A stretch of 64,000 bases of DNA from JBGYPP01 sp041838515 (GCA_041838515.1 JBGYPP010000083.1:32805-96804); one strand, 5' to 3'. Numbered from the stretch's first letter, positions 16,063-24,641 are shown. Made by a program: numbers and translations. Notes: generated from the sequence alone by a model not told the origin.

Positions 16063-17727
16063 ATGAGAAGATCAAATCGTTTTGTAACCTTGGAGCAGAG
16101 GCCGGTCAATAAGGACGGCTTTATAAGGGAATGGCCGGAAAAGGGCTTTACCGCCATGAAGAGCCCTTATGACCCGGAACCCTCACTGGTCATCTCCGGA
16201 GGCCGTGTGGTGGAGATGGATGGCAAGCGGGAAGAGGATTTTGACTTTATAGACCGTTTTATCGCCGATTATGTGATACGCAAGGACAGGGCGGCGGAGT
16301 GCATGTCCTTGGCCAATGTGGACATAGCCAAGAAGATTGTGGACATACATGTCCCCCGCAAGGAGGTCTTGCGCATTATCAGCGGCATTACCCCGGCCAA
16401 ATTGGCGGGGGTGATCAATGAGCTGAATGTGGTGGAGCTGATGTTTGCCATGCAGAAAATGCGCGCCCGCAAGGTGCCGGGCAATCAGGCGCACATCACC
16501 AATCTCAAGGACGATCCCGTGCAGATTGCGGCGGATGCGGCGGAGTGCGCGCTGAGGGGGTTCTCCGAGGAGGAAACCACCATGGGCGTGGCCAGGTATG
16601 CGCCCTTTTTGTCCATGGCGCTGCTGATAGGCTCCCAGGTGGGACGCAGGGGCGTGCTGACCCAGTGTTCGGCTGAGGAGGCGACGGAGCTGGAGCTGGG
16701 CATCAGGGGGTTGACCACTTATGCGGAAACCCTGTCGGTGTACGGAACAGAACAAGTGTTTGTTGATGGGGATGACACGCCCTATTCTAAGGCCTTCTTG
16801 AATGCGGCTTACGCCTCTAGAGGCTTGAAGGTACGCTTTACCTCCGGGGCGGGATCCGAGGTGCTGATGGGTCAGGCAGAGCAAAAGTCCATGCTCTATC
16901 TGGAGTGCCGCTGCCTGTTCGTGATCAAGGGGGCCGGCGCCCAGGGTACCCAGAACGGCTCCGTCAGCTGCATAGGCGTAACCTCTAGTGTGCCGGCAGG
17001 ACTGCGTGCCGTGCTGGGGGAGAATGTGGCCGCCGCGCTGTTGGGGCTGGAGTGCTGTTCCTCCAATGACCAGAGTTTCTCCCATTCGGATCTGCGGCGC
17101 ACGGCCAGGACCATGCTGCAATTTTTCCCGGGAACGGATTTTATCTTCTCCGGTTATGCCGGTGAGGACAATTATGACAATCTGTTCGCCGGCTCCAATT
17201 TCGATGCCAATGATTTTGACGATTACAATGTCCTGCAGAGGGATATGCAGGTGGACGGCGGGCTAAGGCCGGTGACCGAGGCCGAGGTCATAGCCATACG
17301 CCGCAAGGCGGGCAAGGCCGTGCAGGCCGTATTCCGTGGGCTGGGGCTGACGGAGGTGTCGGATCAGCAGGTGGAGGCTGTGGCTTATGCCCATGGCAGC
17401 AAGGAAACCCTGGACAGGGATGTGGCTGCGGATCTGGCCAGCTGTGAGGAGATGATGAAGCGGGGCATCACGGGTATAGATGTAGTCAAGGCGCTGGCCC
17501 AGGGCGGATTTTCCGATGTGGCCGAGTCCATACTCAATATGCTCAAACAGAGAATATTGGGCGATTATTTGCAGACGGCTGCCATATTGGATGAAAATTT
17601 CCAGGTGATGAGCGGAATCAATACGCCCAACGATTATATGGGCCCCGGCAGCGGATACAGGGTGGAGGGCGCCCGTTGGGAGGAGATCAAGGCCATACCC
17701 CATATGATAGACAGGGAGGCTTTTTAG
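16063..17727 (+). CDS. pduC: Coenzyme-B12 diol/glycerol dehydratase large subunit
   Basis: 554 residues, the same length as classical PduC. Catalytic alpha subunit of the adenosylcobalamin-dependent enzyme that dehydrates 1,2-propanediol or glycerol to an aldehyde. Conserved blocks run end to end: RPVNKDGFIREW, MTPAK-like ITPAKLAGVINE, NVVELMFAMQKMRARK, ARYAPF, GVLTQCSAEEATELELG, YGTEQVFVDGDDTP, RFTSGAGSEV, CSSNDQSFSHSDLRRTAR and VDGGLRPVTE. The ATG at 16063 behind GGAGGGCGGG is preferred to the TTG 15 bases upstream. Sequence alone does not separate diol from glycerol preference. Confidence 0.96.
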   Translation: MRRSNRFVTLEQRPVNKDGFIREWPEKGFTAMKSPYDPEPSLVISGGRVVEMDGKREEDFDFIDRFIADYVIRKDRAAECMSLANVDIAKKIVDIHVPRKEVLRIISGITPAKLAGVINELNVVELMFAMQKMRARKVPGNQAHITNLKDDPVQIAADAAECALRGFSEEETTMGVARYAPFLSMALLIGSQVGRRGVLTQCSAEEATELELGIRGLTTYAETLSVYGTEQVFVDGDDTPYSKAFLNAAYASRGLKVRFTSGAGSEVLMGQAEQKSMLYLECRCLFVIKGAGAQGTQNGSVSCIGVTSSVPAGLRAVLGENVAAALLGLECCSSNDQSFSHSDLRRTARTMLQFFPGTDFIFSGYAGEDNYDNLFAGSNFDANDFDDYNVLQRDMQVDGGLRPVTEAEVIAIRRKAGKAVQAVFRGLGLTEVSDQQVEAVAYAHGSKETLDRDVAADLASCEEMMKRGITGIDVVKALAQGGFSDVAESILNMLKQRILGDYLQTAAILDENFQVMSGINTPNDYMGPGSGYRVEGARWEEIKAIPHMIDREAF

Positions 17728-17782
17728 GCTTTGTGGGAACGATCAAGACCCGGCGCCAAGTGCCGGGGGTTTGGGGGTAGGT

Positions 17783-18472
17783 ATGCAGGTCAATGAAACG
17801 CAAATTCGTCATATAGTGGAGCAGGTCTTGCAGCAATTGGGAGAGGCGCAGGCTGCGCCCTCCGGGGCAGAGGGCCGGGACGGGCAGGCCAAAGCCCAAG
17901 CGGTCAAAGCCCAACAGGCCATGGCCGCAGAGCCGGCCGATTACCAGGGCGTGCCGGAGGCGCCCAAGGGGCAGGATCCCAAGGAGGTGGTCATAGGTGT
18001 GGGAGCGGCTTTTCAGACCAAGATACGCTCCACCATCAACGGGCTGCCTCTGGAGGCGGTATTGGAGAATATCTGTGCCGGCATAGAGGAGGAGGGCATG
18101 CGCGCCAGGGTGGTCAAGGTCCTGCGCACCTCGGATGTATGCTTTATGGGTCTGATGGCGGCCAAGCTGTCCGGCTCCGGCATAGGCATAGGCCTGCAAT
18201 CTAAGGGCACCACGGTGATACACCAAAAGGATCTCTATCCCCTCTCCAATCTGGAGCTATTTCCCCAGGCGCCGCTGATGAGCCTGGAAACCTACAGGCA
18301 TGTGGGCAAGAATGCGGCCAAGTATGTCAAGGGGGAGAGGGTTACTCCCATCAAGGTGGAGAATGATCCCACGGTGAGGCCCAAGTACCAGGTCAAGGCG
18401 GCATTAATGCATATAGTGGAAACCGAGAGCCTATATCCTGCCAAGGCGGCCATAGACTGGCCCTTGGCTTGA
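17783..18472 (+). CDS. pduD: Diol/glycerol dehydratase medium subunit
   Basis: 229 residues. Beta subunit (EVVIGVGAAFQTKIRSTING, VLRTSDVCFMG, GSGIGIGLQSKGTTVIHQ, NLELFPQAPLM). The N-terminus carries an amphipathic helix (MQVNETQIRHIVEQVLQQL) followed by a ~45-residue Ala/Gln/Lys-rich linker. This resembles the encapsulation helix of PduD in bacterial microcompartments. The start at 17783 keeps this helix. The gene lies 55 bases after pduC. No microcompartment shell gene is present in the window, so whether the enzyme is enclosed is open. Confidence 0.94.
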   Translation: MQVNETQIRHIVEQVLQQLGEAQAAPSGAEGRDGQAKAQAVKAQQAMAAEPADYQGVPEAPKGQDPKEVVIGVGAAFQTKIRSTINGLPLEAVLENICAGIEEEGMRARVVKVLRTSDVCFMGLMAAKLSGSGIGIGLQSKGTTVIHQKDLYPLSNLELFPQAPLMSLETYRHVGKNAAKYVKGERVTPIKVENDPTVRPKYQVKAALMHIVETESLYPAKAAIDWPLA

Positions 18473-18520
18473 GCCAGGGTGGGGAGCAGGGCGTAGTTTT
18501 TTGGATAAGGGAGGCTGGAC

Positions 18521-18913
18521 ATGGCATATCCTTTGGGAAAATATGAAAAGGACAGCATACGCTCCAAGAGCGGCAAGCGCTTGGCGGACATCAACCTGGA
18601 GGCGGTAGTGGCCGGCAATGTGAGCGGAGAGGATATTAAGATTTCCAAGGAAACCCTGCGCAAGCAGGCGGCCATATCCCTGGAGCATGACAATCCGGAG
18701 ATGGCGGCCTCTATGGAGAGGGCGGCGGAGCTGGTGGATGTGCCGGACCAGGTCATATTGGAAATGTATAACAAACTGCGGCCCAACCGCTCCACCAAGG
18801 GGGAGCTGGAGGCCATGGCCAAGACCCTGGAGGAGGAATATGGCGCGCTCCACTGCGGCAAAATGGTGCGGGAGGCGCTGGCCATATACGAAAAGAGGGG
18901 GATATTGCTTTGA
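18521..18913 (+). CDS. pduE: Diol/glycerol dehydratase small subunit
   Basis: 130 residues, gamma subunit of the dehydratase heterohexamer. YPLGKYEKDSIRSKSGK, DINLEAVVAGNVSGEDIKIS, LRKQAAISLEHDNPEMAASM, RAAELVDVPDQVILEMYNKLRP and LHCGKMVREAL are typical. The N-terminus is short, with no targeting extension of the Salmonella PduE kind. RBS AAGGGAGG. Its stop overlaps the TTG start of pduG. Confidence 0.95.
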   Translation: MAYPLGKYEKDSIRSKSGKRLADINLEAVVAGNVSGEDIKISKETLRKQAAISLEHDNPEMAASMERAAELVDVPDQVILEMYNKLRPNRSTKGELEAMAKTLEEEYGALHCGKMVREALAIYEKRGILL

Positions 18914-20718
18914 GGATAGTCGGCGGCATAGACATAGGCAACTCCACCACCGAAGTGGCTCTGGGCCGCTTGGGAGGGGAGGGCCGAGTGGAATTTTTGG
19001 CCGAGGCCTCTGTGCCCACCACCGGCGCCAAGGGCAGCCCTGCCAATGTGGAGGGCATACTTCGGGCGCTGGAGGAGGCCTGCGCCGGAGCCGGGATATC
19101 TCCCCAGGATCTGTCCTCCCTGCGGCTTAATGAGGCCGCTCCCGTCATAGGGGATACGGCTATGGAAACCATCACCGAAACCATATTGACGGATTCGGCC
19201 ATGGTGGGGCATAATCCGGACACGCCTGCCGGCGCCGGCGTGGGCGTGGGGGAGATACAGGATTTGGCGGCTGTGGAGGGCTTGCAGCCCGGACGGCCTT
19301 ATATTTTGACGGTGGGCCAAAGGTACGGCTACCAGCAGGTGGCCGAGGCGGTCAATGCGCTGGCGGCTGTTTTTTCTATTGAGGCCCTGATATTGCAAAA
19401 GGATGAGGCGGTACTGGTGTGGAACCGCCTGGAGAAAAAAATACCCATTATAGACGAGGTGCGGGGTATAGACCGCATACCCCTGGGCCGGCTGGCTGCC
19501 GTGGAGGTGGCCATGCCGGGCATGGTGATACGCCAGCTGTCCAATCCCTATGGCATAGCTACGCTGCTGGGGCTGGATGCGGAACAGACCCGGGCCGTAA
19601 CCCCCATGGCCAAGAGCCTGATAGGCAAGCGCAGCGGCGTGGTGATCAAAAGCCCCTCGGGATATGTGGGGGAGAACCCCCTGCCGGCCGGAGAATTGTA
19701 TCTGGAGGGGGCGGGAGGCAGCGCCCGTGTGGCCATAGACGAGGGCGCGGATGCTATTATGGCATCCCTGTCCGCCTTGCAGCCTCTGGCGGATGCCAAG
19801 GGGGAGGAGAATACCAACGTAGGTAATATGTTTGGCCGTATGCGGGGGCAGCTGGCGGATTTGGGACAGAGCTGCCGCATTAGGGATATACTGGCTGTGG
19901 ACACCTTGGCTCCGGTGTTGGTGTCCGGAGCACTGGCCGGGGAAACCTGTATGGAGAGGGCCGTGGGTCTGGCGGCCATGGTGGAAACCGGACAACTGCC
20001 CATGGGGGAGATAGCCCGGAGATTGGAGTCCAGGCTGGACGTATCCGCCAAGGTGGGCGGCGTGGAGGCGGTCATGGCCATTTTGGGCGCCATGACCACG
20101 CCGGGAACCAAGCTGCCTCTGGCCATGGTGGATATGGGCGGCGGCTCCACGGATGCGGCCCTGCTGGATATACATGGAGAGCTAAAATTTACCCATAAGG
20201 CCGGCGCCGGGGAATTGGTCAGCCTGCTGATACAGACGGAGCTAGGTCTGGCCTCCCGCCAGGAGGCGGAGATGATCAAGCGTTACCCCCTGGCCAAGAT
20301 AGAGAGCCTGTACCATATGCGTTTGGAGAGCGGCGCCATACGCTTCCTCTCGGAGAGTATAGACCCCCGGCTGTACGGCTGTGTGGTCATGCTGCATCCG
20401 GAGGATATGATACCCATACAAAAGGATCTGCCCATGGAACGCATATCCCAGGTGCGGCGGGAGGCAAAGGAGAAGGTCTTCGTGCGGAATGTGCTGAGGG
20501 CGCTGGAGGAGATAGCGCCCGGCGGCCGGCTCCGGGCCATACCCAATGTGGTGCTGGTGGGCGGATCGGCGGAGGACTTTGAGATACCGGAGATGTTGAC
20601 CCAGGCCTTGTCGGAGTACCGCATAGTTTGCGGCCGGGGGCATATACGGGGCAGGTGCGGCCCCAGAAATGCCGTGGCTACGGGTCTGGCGCTTTCGTTG
20701 ACGGTTTCTGAGGAGTAA
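18910..20718 (+). CDS. pduG: Diol dehydratase reactivase, ATPase large subunit
   Basis: 602 residues. Chaperone-like ATPase that swaps damaged cobalamin out of inactivated dehydratase. An actin-like nucleotide-binding motif opens the protein (GGIDIGNSTTEVAL); PDTPAGAGVGVG, the large KSPSGYVGENPLPAGE region and VDMGGGSTDAALLD follow. The start is TTG at 18910, overlapping the pduE stop; it reads directly into the conserved N-terminus. Works with the small subunit encoded next. Confidence 0.95.
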   Translation: MRIVGGIDIGNSTTEVALGRLGGEGRVEFLAEASVPTTGAKGSPANVEGILRALEEACAGAGISPQDLSSLRLNEAAPVIGDTAMETITETILTDSAMVGHNPDTPAGAGVGVGEIQDLAAVEGLQPGRPYILTVGQRYGYQQVAEAVNALAAVFSIEALILQKDEAVLVWNRLEKKIPIIDEVRGIDRIPLGRLAAVEVAMPGMVIRQLSNPYGIATLLGLDAEQTRAVTPMAKSLIGKRSGVVIKSPSGYVGENPLPAGELYLEGAGGSARVAIDEGADAIMASLSALQPLADAKGEENTNVGNMFGRMRGQLADLGQSCRIRDILAVDTLAPVLVSGALAGETCMERAVGLAAMVETGQLPMGEIARRLESRLDVSAKVGGVEAVMAILGAMTTPGTKLPLAMVDMGGGSTDAALLDIHGELKFTHKAGAGELVSLLIQTELGLASRQEAEMIKRYPLAKIESLYHMRLESGAIRFLSESIDPRLYGCVVMLHPEDMIPIQKDLPMERISQVRREAKEKVFVRNVLRALEEIAPGGRLRAIPNVVLVGGSAEDFEIPEMLTQALSEYRIVCGRGHIRGRCGPRNAVATGLALSLTVSEE

Positions 20719-20727
20719 GGAGGATTT

Positions 20728-21057
20728 ATGCTGGCTGTACGCCCCCAAATCCATATCATTGCCCATAAAAGCCAGGAGGCGCTGGCGCTGGAGGCGCTGG
20801 CCGGCTTGGAGGAGGAGGGCGTGCCTGGGGTATTGCTGTGGTCTGAGGGCCAGGAGGCGGCAAATCTGGCGCTGGAGGCGGCGGAGGAGTCCACGCTGGG
20901 CTGTGGCCTGGGTTTTGCCCTGGGGAAGGCCGTGCTGGCTGTTTCCGAGGGGAATAAGCCGCAGATCCTGCTGGCGCCGGGGGCTGTGGGGCCGGAGGAG
21001 GCCAGGGGCATGGGCGCCAATGCAGCGAGGTATGTCAAGCGGCAGAGGCTGCGGTAG
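20728..21057 (+). CDS. pduH: Diol dehydratase reactivase small subunit
   Basis: 109 residues, typical length. It mimics the fold of the dehydratase medium subunit so that the reactivase can displace it (PQIHIIAHKS, GVPGVLLWSEG, LGCGLGFALGKAVLAV, MGANAARYVKRQRL). Strong RBS AAGGAGGATTT. Nine bases separate it from pduG and nine from pduO. Confidence 0.93.
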   Translation: MLAVRPQIHIIAHKSQEALALEALAGLEEEGVPGVLLWSEGQEAANLALEAAEESTLGCGLGFALGKAVLAVSEGNKPQILLAPGAVGPEEARGMGANAARYVKRQRLR

Positions 21058-21066
21058 GAGGAGAAT

Positions 21067-21588
21067 ATGGCTTGGGATCCCAATAAAAAAGTATATACCA
21101 GGAGCGGGGATGGCTTGAGCACCTCCCTGCCTAATGTGCGCCGGGTTTCCAAGGCGGATGAACGCATACAGCTCTTGGGCAGCCTGGACGAGCTCAATTC
21201 CCATCTGGGCCTGGCCAGGGTGCTGACCGGAGGGGATACGGCGGCTTTTATCAGAGAGAACCAGAAGAAGCTGATGATGCTGATGGGGGCCATAGCCGAG
21301 GGCTTTGTCCACGGCCCGGCTTTGACTTTGGAAGATATACGCGCGCTGGAAAGGGGCATAGATGGCCTGGATGCGCATTTTGCCAGGGAGAGCCGCTTTT
21401 ATGTGCCGGGGGACAGCCTTGCCGGCGCCTACCTGGACATAGCCAGGACGGTGGCCCGCAGGGCAGAGAGGGCCATGGCGGCCTGCAGCCGCTTTATGGA
21501 TTTTCCTCCGGAGGCCAGCGGTTTTGTCAACAGATTGTCCGATTATCTCTATGTTCTGGCCAGGTATATGGACTCTCTGGCCGGCTGA
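21067..21588 (+). CDS. pduO: PduO-type ATP:cob(I)alamin adenosyltransferase
   Basis: 173 residues. Makes adenosylcobalamin, the cofactor of the dehydratase, from cob(I)alamin and ATP. Motifs: KKVYTRSGDGLSTSL, RRVSKADERIQLLGSLDELNSHLGLA, ARTVARRAERAM and VNRLSDYLYVLARY. Only the catalytic domain is present, without the C-terminal heme-binding domain seen in some PduO proteins. It is the last gene of the operon; the rnpB promoter starts 11 bases after its stop. Confidence 0.94.
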   Translation: MAWDPNKKVYTRSGDGLSTSLPNVRRVSKADERIQLLGSLDELNSHLGLARVLTGGDTAAFIRENQKKLMMLMGAIAEGFVHGPALTLEDIRALERGIDGLDAHFARESRFYVPGDSLAGAYLDIARTVARRAERAMAACSRFMDFPPEASGFVNRLSDYLYVLARYMDSLAG

Positions 21589-21598
21589 ATAAGCTGCC

Positions 21599-21627
21599 TT
21601 GCGCAAAAGCCCAAAATCGCATATACT
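21599..21627 (+). promoter_or_regulatory. Promoter of rnpB
   Basis: TTGCGC (21599-21604), 17-base spacer, TATACT (21622-21627). The predicted start, near 21633, matches the 5' strand of helix P1 of RNase P RNA. Confidence 0.8.
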
Positions 21628-21631
21628 GGAG

Positions 21632-21974
21632 GGGCGAGTAGAACGCATGGCCGCGCTCCCCTTGGGGGGTGAGGAAAGTCCGGGCTTCATAGGGCAGGAT
21701 GCCAGATAACGTCTGGTGGAGGCGACTCCAAGGACAGTGCAACAGAAATAAACCGCCGGCGGTACCAGGCCGGTAAGGGTGGAAAGGCGCGTGTAAGAGA
21801 CCACCGTTTTGCAAGAGATTGCAAAAGCCATGTAAACCCCATCCGAAGCAAGACCAAGCAGGGGCTATAGGCTTGCCCGGCCTGTCCCTAGGTAGGTCGC
21901 AAGAGGCATATGGCAACATATGTCCCAGATAGATGGCCATGATATACAGAACCCGGCTTATGGGCTGCTCGCCT
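21632..21974 (+). ncRNA. rnpB: RNase P RNA, A type
   Basis: Catalytic RNA of RNase P, which matures tRNA 5' ends. The conserved cores GAGGAAAGTCCGGGC (near 21670), GGTAAGGGTGGAAAGG, AAACCCCATCCG, GAAGCAAGACCAA and the closing ACAGAACCCGGCTTAT are all present in order. P1 pairs GGCGAGTA (21633-21640) with TGCTCGCC (21966-21973). The layout follows the ancestral A type rather than the Bacillus B type, which argues for Clostridia. The ends are set by P1 and may be off by a few bases. Confidence 0.96.
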
Positions 21975-22012
21975 TTTTGGAACATACCGCTTCGGTGGAT
22001 GTGATTTTTTTG

Positions 22013-22050
22013 ACAAAAGCCCTTTTCCAAAAGGAGGAGGGCTTTTTTGT
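22013..22050 (+). terminator. Terminator-like hairpin downstream of rnpB
   Basis: ACAAAAGCCCT (22013-22023) pairs with AGGGCTTTTTTGT (22038-22050), leaving a loop with GGAGG and ending in a T run. It is 17 bases before the nth start, so it may also act in the nth leader. Confidence 0.7.
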
Positions 22051-22066
22051 CGCATGGGAGGGAAAA

Positions 22067-22714
22067 ATGACAAAGAAGCAAAGGGCCTTGGCCATTATTG
22101 AAGCCCTGCGGACAGAGTATCCGGATGCAGAGTGCACGCTGGAATTTCAGGAGCCGTGGAAGCTTTTGGTCAGCGTGCGCCTGGCCGCCCAGTGCACGGA
22201 TGCCCGGGTCAATGTGGTGGTAGCCGTTTTGTTCGCAAAATATCCCAGCGTGGAGGCTCTGGCCGCCGCACCCCTGGAGGATATAGAGGCCATAGTGCGG
22301 CCCTGCGGTCTGGGACCCAGCAAAGCCAGGGATATCAAGGCTTGTATGAACCAGCTGTTGGAACGGCATGGCGGCCATGTGCCGGGGGATTTTGACGCTT
22401 TGATGGCCTTGTCCGGAGTGGGCCGCAAAAGCGCAAATCTGATAGTGGGGGATGTGTTTGGCCGGCCGGCCATAGTGGCGGATACCCACTGCATACGTTT
22501 GAGCAACCGCATGGGCCTGGTAGATGGGGAAAAGGATCCCGTCAAGGTGGAGATGGCATTGTGGAAGATCATCCCTCCGGAGGAGGGGAATGATTTTTGC
22601 CACAGGCTGGTACTGCATGGGCGGGCTGTATGCCAAGCCCGGACCAGGCCGGACTGCGAAGGCTGTGCTGTGCGGCCCTGGTGCAAGCAGGTGCTGGACA
22701 GAAAGAGGAAATAA
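22067..22714 (+). CDS. nth: Endonuclease III
   Basis: 215 residues. DNA glycosylase/AP lyase that removes oxidised pyrimidines. Helix-hairpin-helix LSGVGRKSANLIVGDVFG with the catalytic Lys embedded, then VADTHCIRLSNRMGL with the catalytic Asp, and the C-terminal Fe-S cluster cysteines CEGCAVRPWC preceded by AVCQARTRPD. The start at ATG 22067 behind GGGAGG is preferred; an open frame continues upstream into rnpB and is a read-through of the RNA gene. Confidence 0.95.
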   Translation: MTKKQRALAIIEALRTEYPDAECTLEFQEPWKLLVSVRLAAQCTDARVNVVVAVLFAKYPSVEALAAAPLEDIEAIVRPCGLGPSKARDIKACMNQLLERHGGHVPGDFDALMALSGVGRKSANLIVGDVFGRPAIVADTHCIRLSNRMGLVDGEKDPVKVEMALWKIIPPEEGNDFCHRLVLHGRAVCQARTRPDCEGCAVRPWCKQVLDRKRK

Positions 22715-22777
22715 GAAAGGTGGTGTATTAGTACAGATAAAGGAGTGTCCGGTAGGATGGGAGTTAAAAAGAATGGC

Positions 22778-22810
22778 AAAAAAATAGATGGCCCAGCCAT
22801 CTATTTTTTT
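22778..22810. terminator. Bidirectional terminator between nth and tRNA-Glu
   Basis: AAAAAAATAGATGGC (22778-22792) and its exact complement (22796-22810) with a three-base loop, giving A and T runs on both sides. It serves nth on the plus strand and tRNA-Glu on the minus strand. Confidence 0.9.
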
Positions 22811-22812
22811 CG

Positions 22813-22884
22813 CAGCTCGTAGGGGAATCGAACCCCTGTTTCCGCCGTGAGAGGGCGGCGTCTTGACCGCTTGACCAACGAGCC
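22813..22884 (-). tRNA. tRNA-Glu (anticodon CTC)
   Basis: Minus strand GGCTCGT...ACGAGCT acceptor (first pair G.U), D arm with GGTCAAGCGGTCAAGAC, anticodon stem CCGCC/GGCGG with loop CTCTCAC (anticodon CTC), T arm AGGGGTTCGATTCCCCT, discriminator G. CCA is not encoded. Reads GAG, the favoured glutamate codon of the backbone genes. Confidence 0.95.
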
Positions 22885-22916
22885 ATTTTTTTGTACCACT
22901 TACTTGGCACTAGAAT

Positions 22917-22945
22917 ATACTAGCACAGGATAGAGAGGATTGCAA
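22917..22945 (-). promoter_or_regulatory. Promoter of tRNA-Glu
   Basis: Minus strand TTGCAA (22940-22945), 17-base spacer, TAGTAT (22917-22922), about 30 bases before the mature tRNA. Confidence 0.75.
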
Positions 22946-23062
22946 TAGGAAAAGGGGAAAAAATCAAAATTTTTTTTGGGGAGGAGGGGATGTGGGAGTG
23001 GTGAGGCGGAGAAAGTTAGGAGCAGGAGCTGAAATAAGGGAGAGAAATGGGAGGCTTTGTGA

Positions 23063-23068
23063 TATAAT
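23063..23068 (+). promoter_or_regulatory. Possible -10 element upstream of tcdA
   Basis: Perfect TATAAT about 50 bases before the tcdA ATG; no good -35 hexamer at the matching distance. Confidence 0.4.
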
Positions 23069-23118
23069 GAGCGCTGTCAGAGAAGTGCATCAGGGAGTCC
23101 GGGTGGAGGGAGTTGGAC

Positions 23119-24099
23119 ATGGATGGATACCAGAGGAGGGGGGAGCAGGAACGCACGGCCATGCTGCTGGGAGAGGCTGCCCTGGCGAGGTTGCAGGGAT
23201 GCAGAGTGGCTGTGTTTGGCCTGGGAGGTGTGGGAGGGGAGGCCGCCCTGGCCCTGGCCCGGGCGGGCGTGGGGGCCTTGGATCTCTGCGATCACGATGT
23301 TTTTGCCCTGTCCAATCTCAATAGGCAGGCTCTGTCGGATTATGCCAGTCTGGGCAGGTCAAAGGCGGAGGTGGCCCGGGAGCGCATTTGGGCCGTGGCT
23401 AGACATTGCCGGGTGCGGATTTTTCCTATGTTCTATCTGCCGGAGAATAAGCAGGCCTTTCCCTTGGGGGAGGCGGATTATATTTTGGATGCCATAGATA
23501 CGGTGACGGCCAAGCTGGAGCTGGCCGTGGAGGCCAAACGGCTGGGCATACCTATTATCAGCTGTATGGGTACGGGCAATAAGCTGTATCCGGAGAGGCT
23601 TCGTTTGGGGGATATCTATGAAACCAGCGTTTGCCCGCTGGCCAAGGTCATGCGCCGGGAGCTGCGCAGGCGGGGCATAGAGGCGCTGGAGGTGGTGTAT
23701 TCTACAGAGGTTCCCCGCAAACCCCTGGCTGTGTCGGGATATGGGGATGCCTTGGCGGGGGAGGATGCTGAGCCGTCCGGAGAAAATGCGCCGTCCAAGG
23801 GGGCGGGGCCGGGAGATGAAAATGGCTTGGCCGGAGAAAATGCGCCGGCCGGAGATAATGCGCCGTCCAAGGGGGCGGGGCCGGGAGATAGAAATGGCTT
23901 GGCTGGAGAAAATGCGCCGGTCGGAGATAATACGCCGTCTGACGGAACAAATCTGCCGCAAATGCCCTACGGCGCTGCGATCCCGGGCCTGGTCAAGAGC
24001 CGAGGCAAGTCGGTGCCTGGCAGCGTGTCCTTTGTGCCGCCGGCGGCGGGACTGATGATGGCCGGGCGGGCGGTGCGTCGGCTGGCGGGGGTGGAGTGA
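23119..24099 (+). CDS. tcdA: tRNA threonylcarbamoyladenosine dehydratase with repeat insertion
   Basis: 326 residues. A ThiF/MoeB-type E1-like enzyme that cyclises t6A37 of tRNA to ct6A using ATP. Nucleotide-binding GLGGVGGEAALALARAG (from residue 34), DHDVFALSNLNRQAL, ILDAIDTVTAKLEL, SCMGTGNKL and VVYSTEVPRKP are all present. Between this last motif and the conserved SVSFVPPAAGLMMAG end lies a Gly/Asn/Ala-rich insertion (about residues 215-285) made of a tandem repeat. ATG 23119 lies eight bases after GGAGGG; a TTG six bases upstream is less likely. Confidence 0.92.
   Translation: MDGYQRRGEQERTAMLLGEAALARLQGCRVAVFGLGGVGGEAALALARAGVGALDLCDHDVFALSNLNRQALSDYASLGRSKAEVARERIWAVARHCRVRIFPMFYLPENKQAFPLGEADYILDAIDTVTAKLELAVEAKRLGIPIISCMGTGNKLYPERLRLGDIYETSVCPLAKVMRRELRRRGIEALEVVYSTEVPRKPLAVSGYGDALAGEDAEPSGENAPSKGAGPGDENGLAGENAPAGDNAPSKGAGPGDRNGLAGENAPVGDNTPSDGTNLPQMPYGAAIPGLVKSRGKSVPGSVSFVPPAAGLMMAGRAVRRLAGVE
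23777..23945 (+). repeat. In-frame 72-bp tandem repeat inside tcdA
   Basis: A 72-base unit (23787-23858) recurs almost unchanged at 23859-23930, with partial copies at both edges. It contains a smaller motif (CCGGAGAAAATGCGCCG and variants) at least five times. The unit is a multiple of three and encodes a 24-residue repeat (GENAPSKGAGPGD and relatives), so copy-number change would not break the frame. Confidence 0.9.
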
Positions 24100-24218
24100 G
24101 GAAGAGGCGTAAAGGGAATTTTTTGAATAAAGAAATTGAAAAATAATTTTTTGTCAAACAAATATATATTTGAAATATATTCCTGTTTAGTAGATATTGT
24201 GCAGATGTTTTATATTCT

Positions 24219-24572
24219 TTAATAATTTGCGGCCTGTCGCGCCAGATATAGGTAATCCGCCAGGTGCTTGTTTTCTATGTCTTCCAGTGTATGCAATTTC
24301 ACATGACGGCGGCTCTTGCCCTTTCCCTCCAAAAAACCGTGGGGGTCTTCCATCTCGGCGCCATGGCCAAACTCCACCGTCACATGCTGCCTATACACAA
24401 AAATGCCGCAAAAAGGCGCAGGTGCGGCAAACAAGATGCCGCCGTATTTTGCTTCCTCGACAACTGTGCCTGCCAGTTGCAATACTTTGGCGCGAGCGCT
24501 ATAGGCGATTTCATATAAGTGAGGATGTGCGCTTTGCCAGTCCTCCAGCAGATTTTTTATTTTAGGGTCCAT
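24219..24572 (-). CDS. DUF1801 (YdhG-like) protein
   Basis: 117 residues. ATG 24572 behind AGGAGAAAAAC is chosen over an upstream open frame lacking an RBS. The pattern fits the DUF1801 alpha/beta fold: VEEAKYGGILFAAPAPFCGIFVYRQHVTVEFGHGAEM, FLEGKGKSRRHVKL and a C-terminal YLYLARQA. Members have been linked loosely to iron handling, but there is no firm function. It lies downstream of and co-directional with rpsT, with a hairpin between them. Confidence 0.75.
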   Translation of the reverse strand: MDPKIKNLLEDWQSAHPHLYEIAYSARAKVLQLAGTVVEEAKYGGILFAAPAPFCGIFVYRQHVTVEFGHGAEMEDPHGFLEGKGKSRRHVKLHTLEDIENKHLADYLYLARQAANY

Positions 24573-24641
24573 GTTTTTCTCCTGATTGGCGTATTGGACA
24601 GGTAAAATTTTGGCAAATGAAGCATTATTGACAACAAAAGC

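Noticed and set aside
18292..20175. 627-codon open frame on the minus strand opposite pduG
   Set aside because: Shadow of pduE-pduG; no family resemblance and no start signal.
21920..22066. 49-residue N-terminal extension of nth
   Set aside because: Overlaps the 3' end of rnpB and its terminator; ATG 22067 has the RBS and conserved start.
23777..23945. CRISPR-like repeats
   Set aside because: The units are adjacent, in frame and coding, with no spacers.
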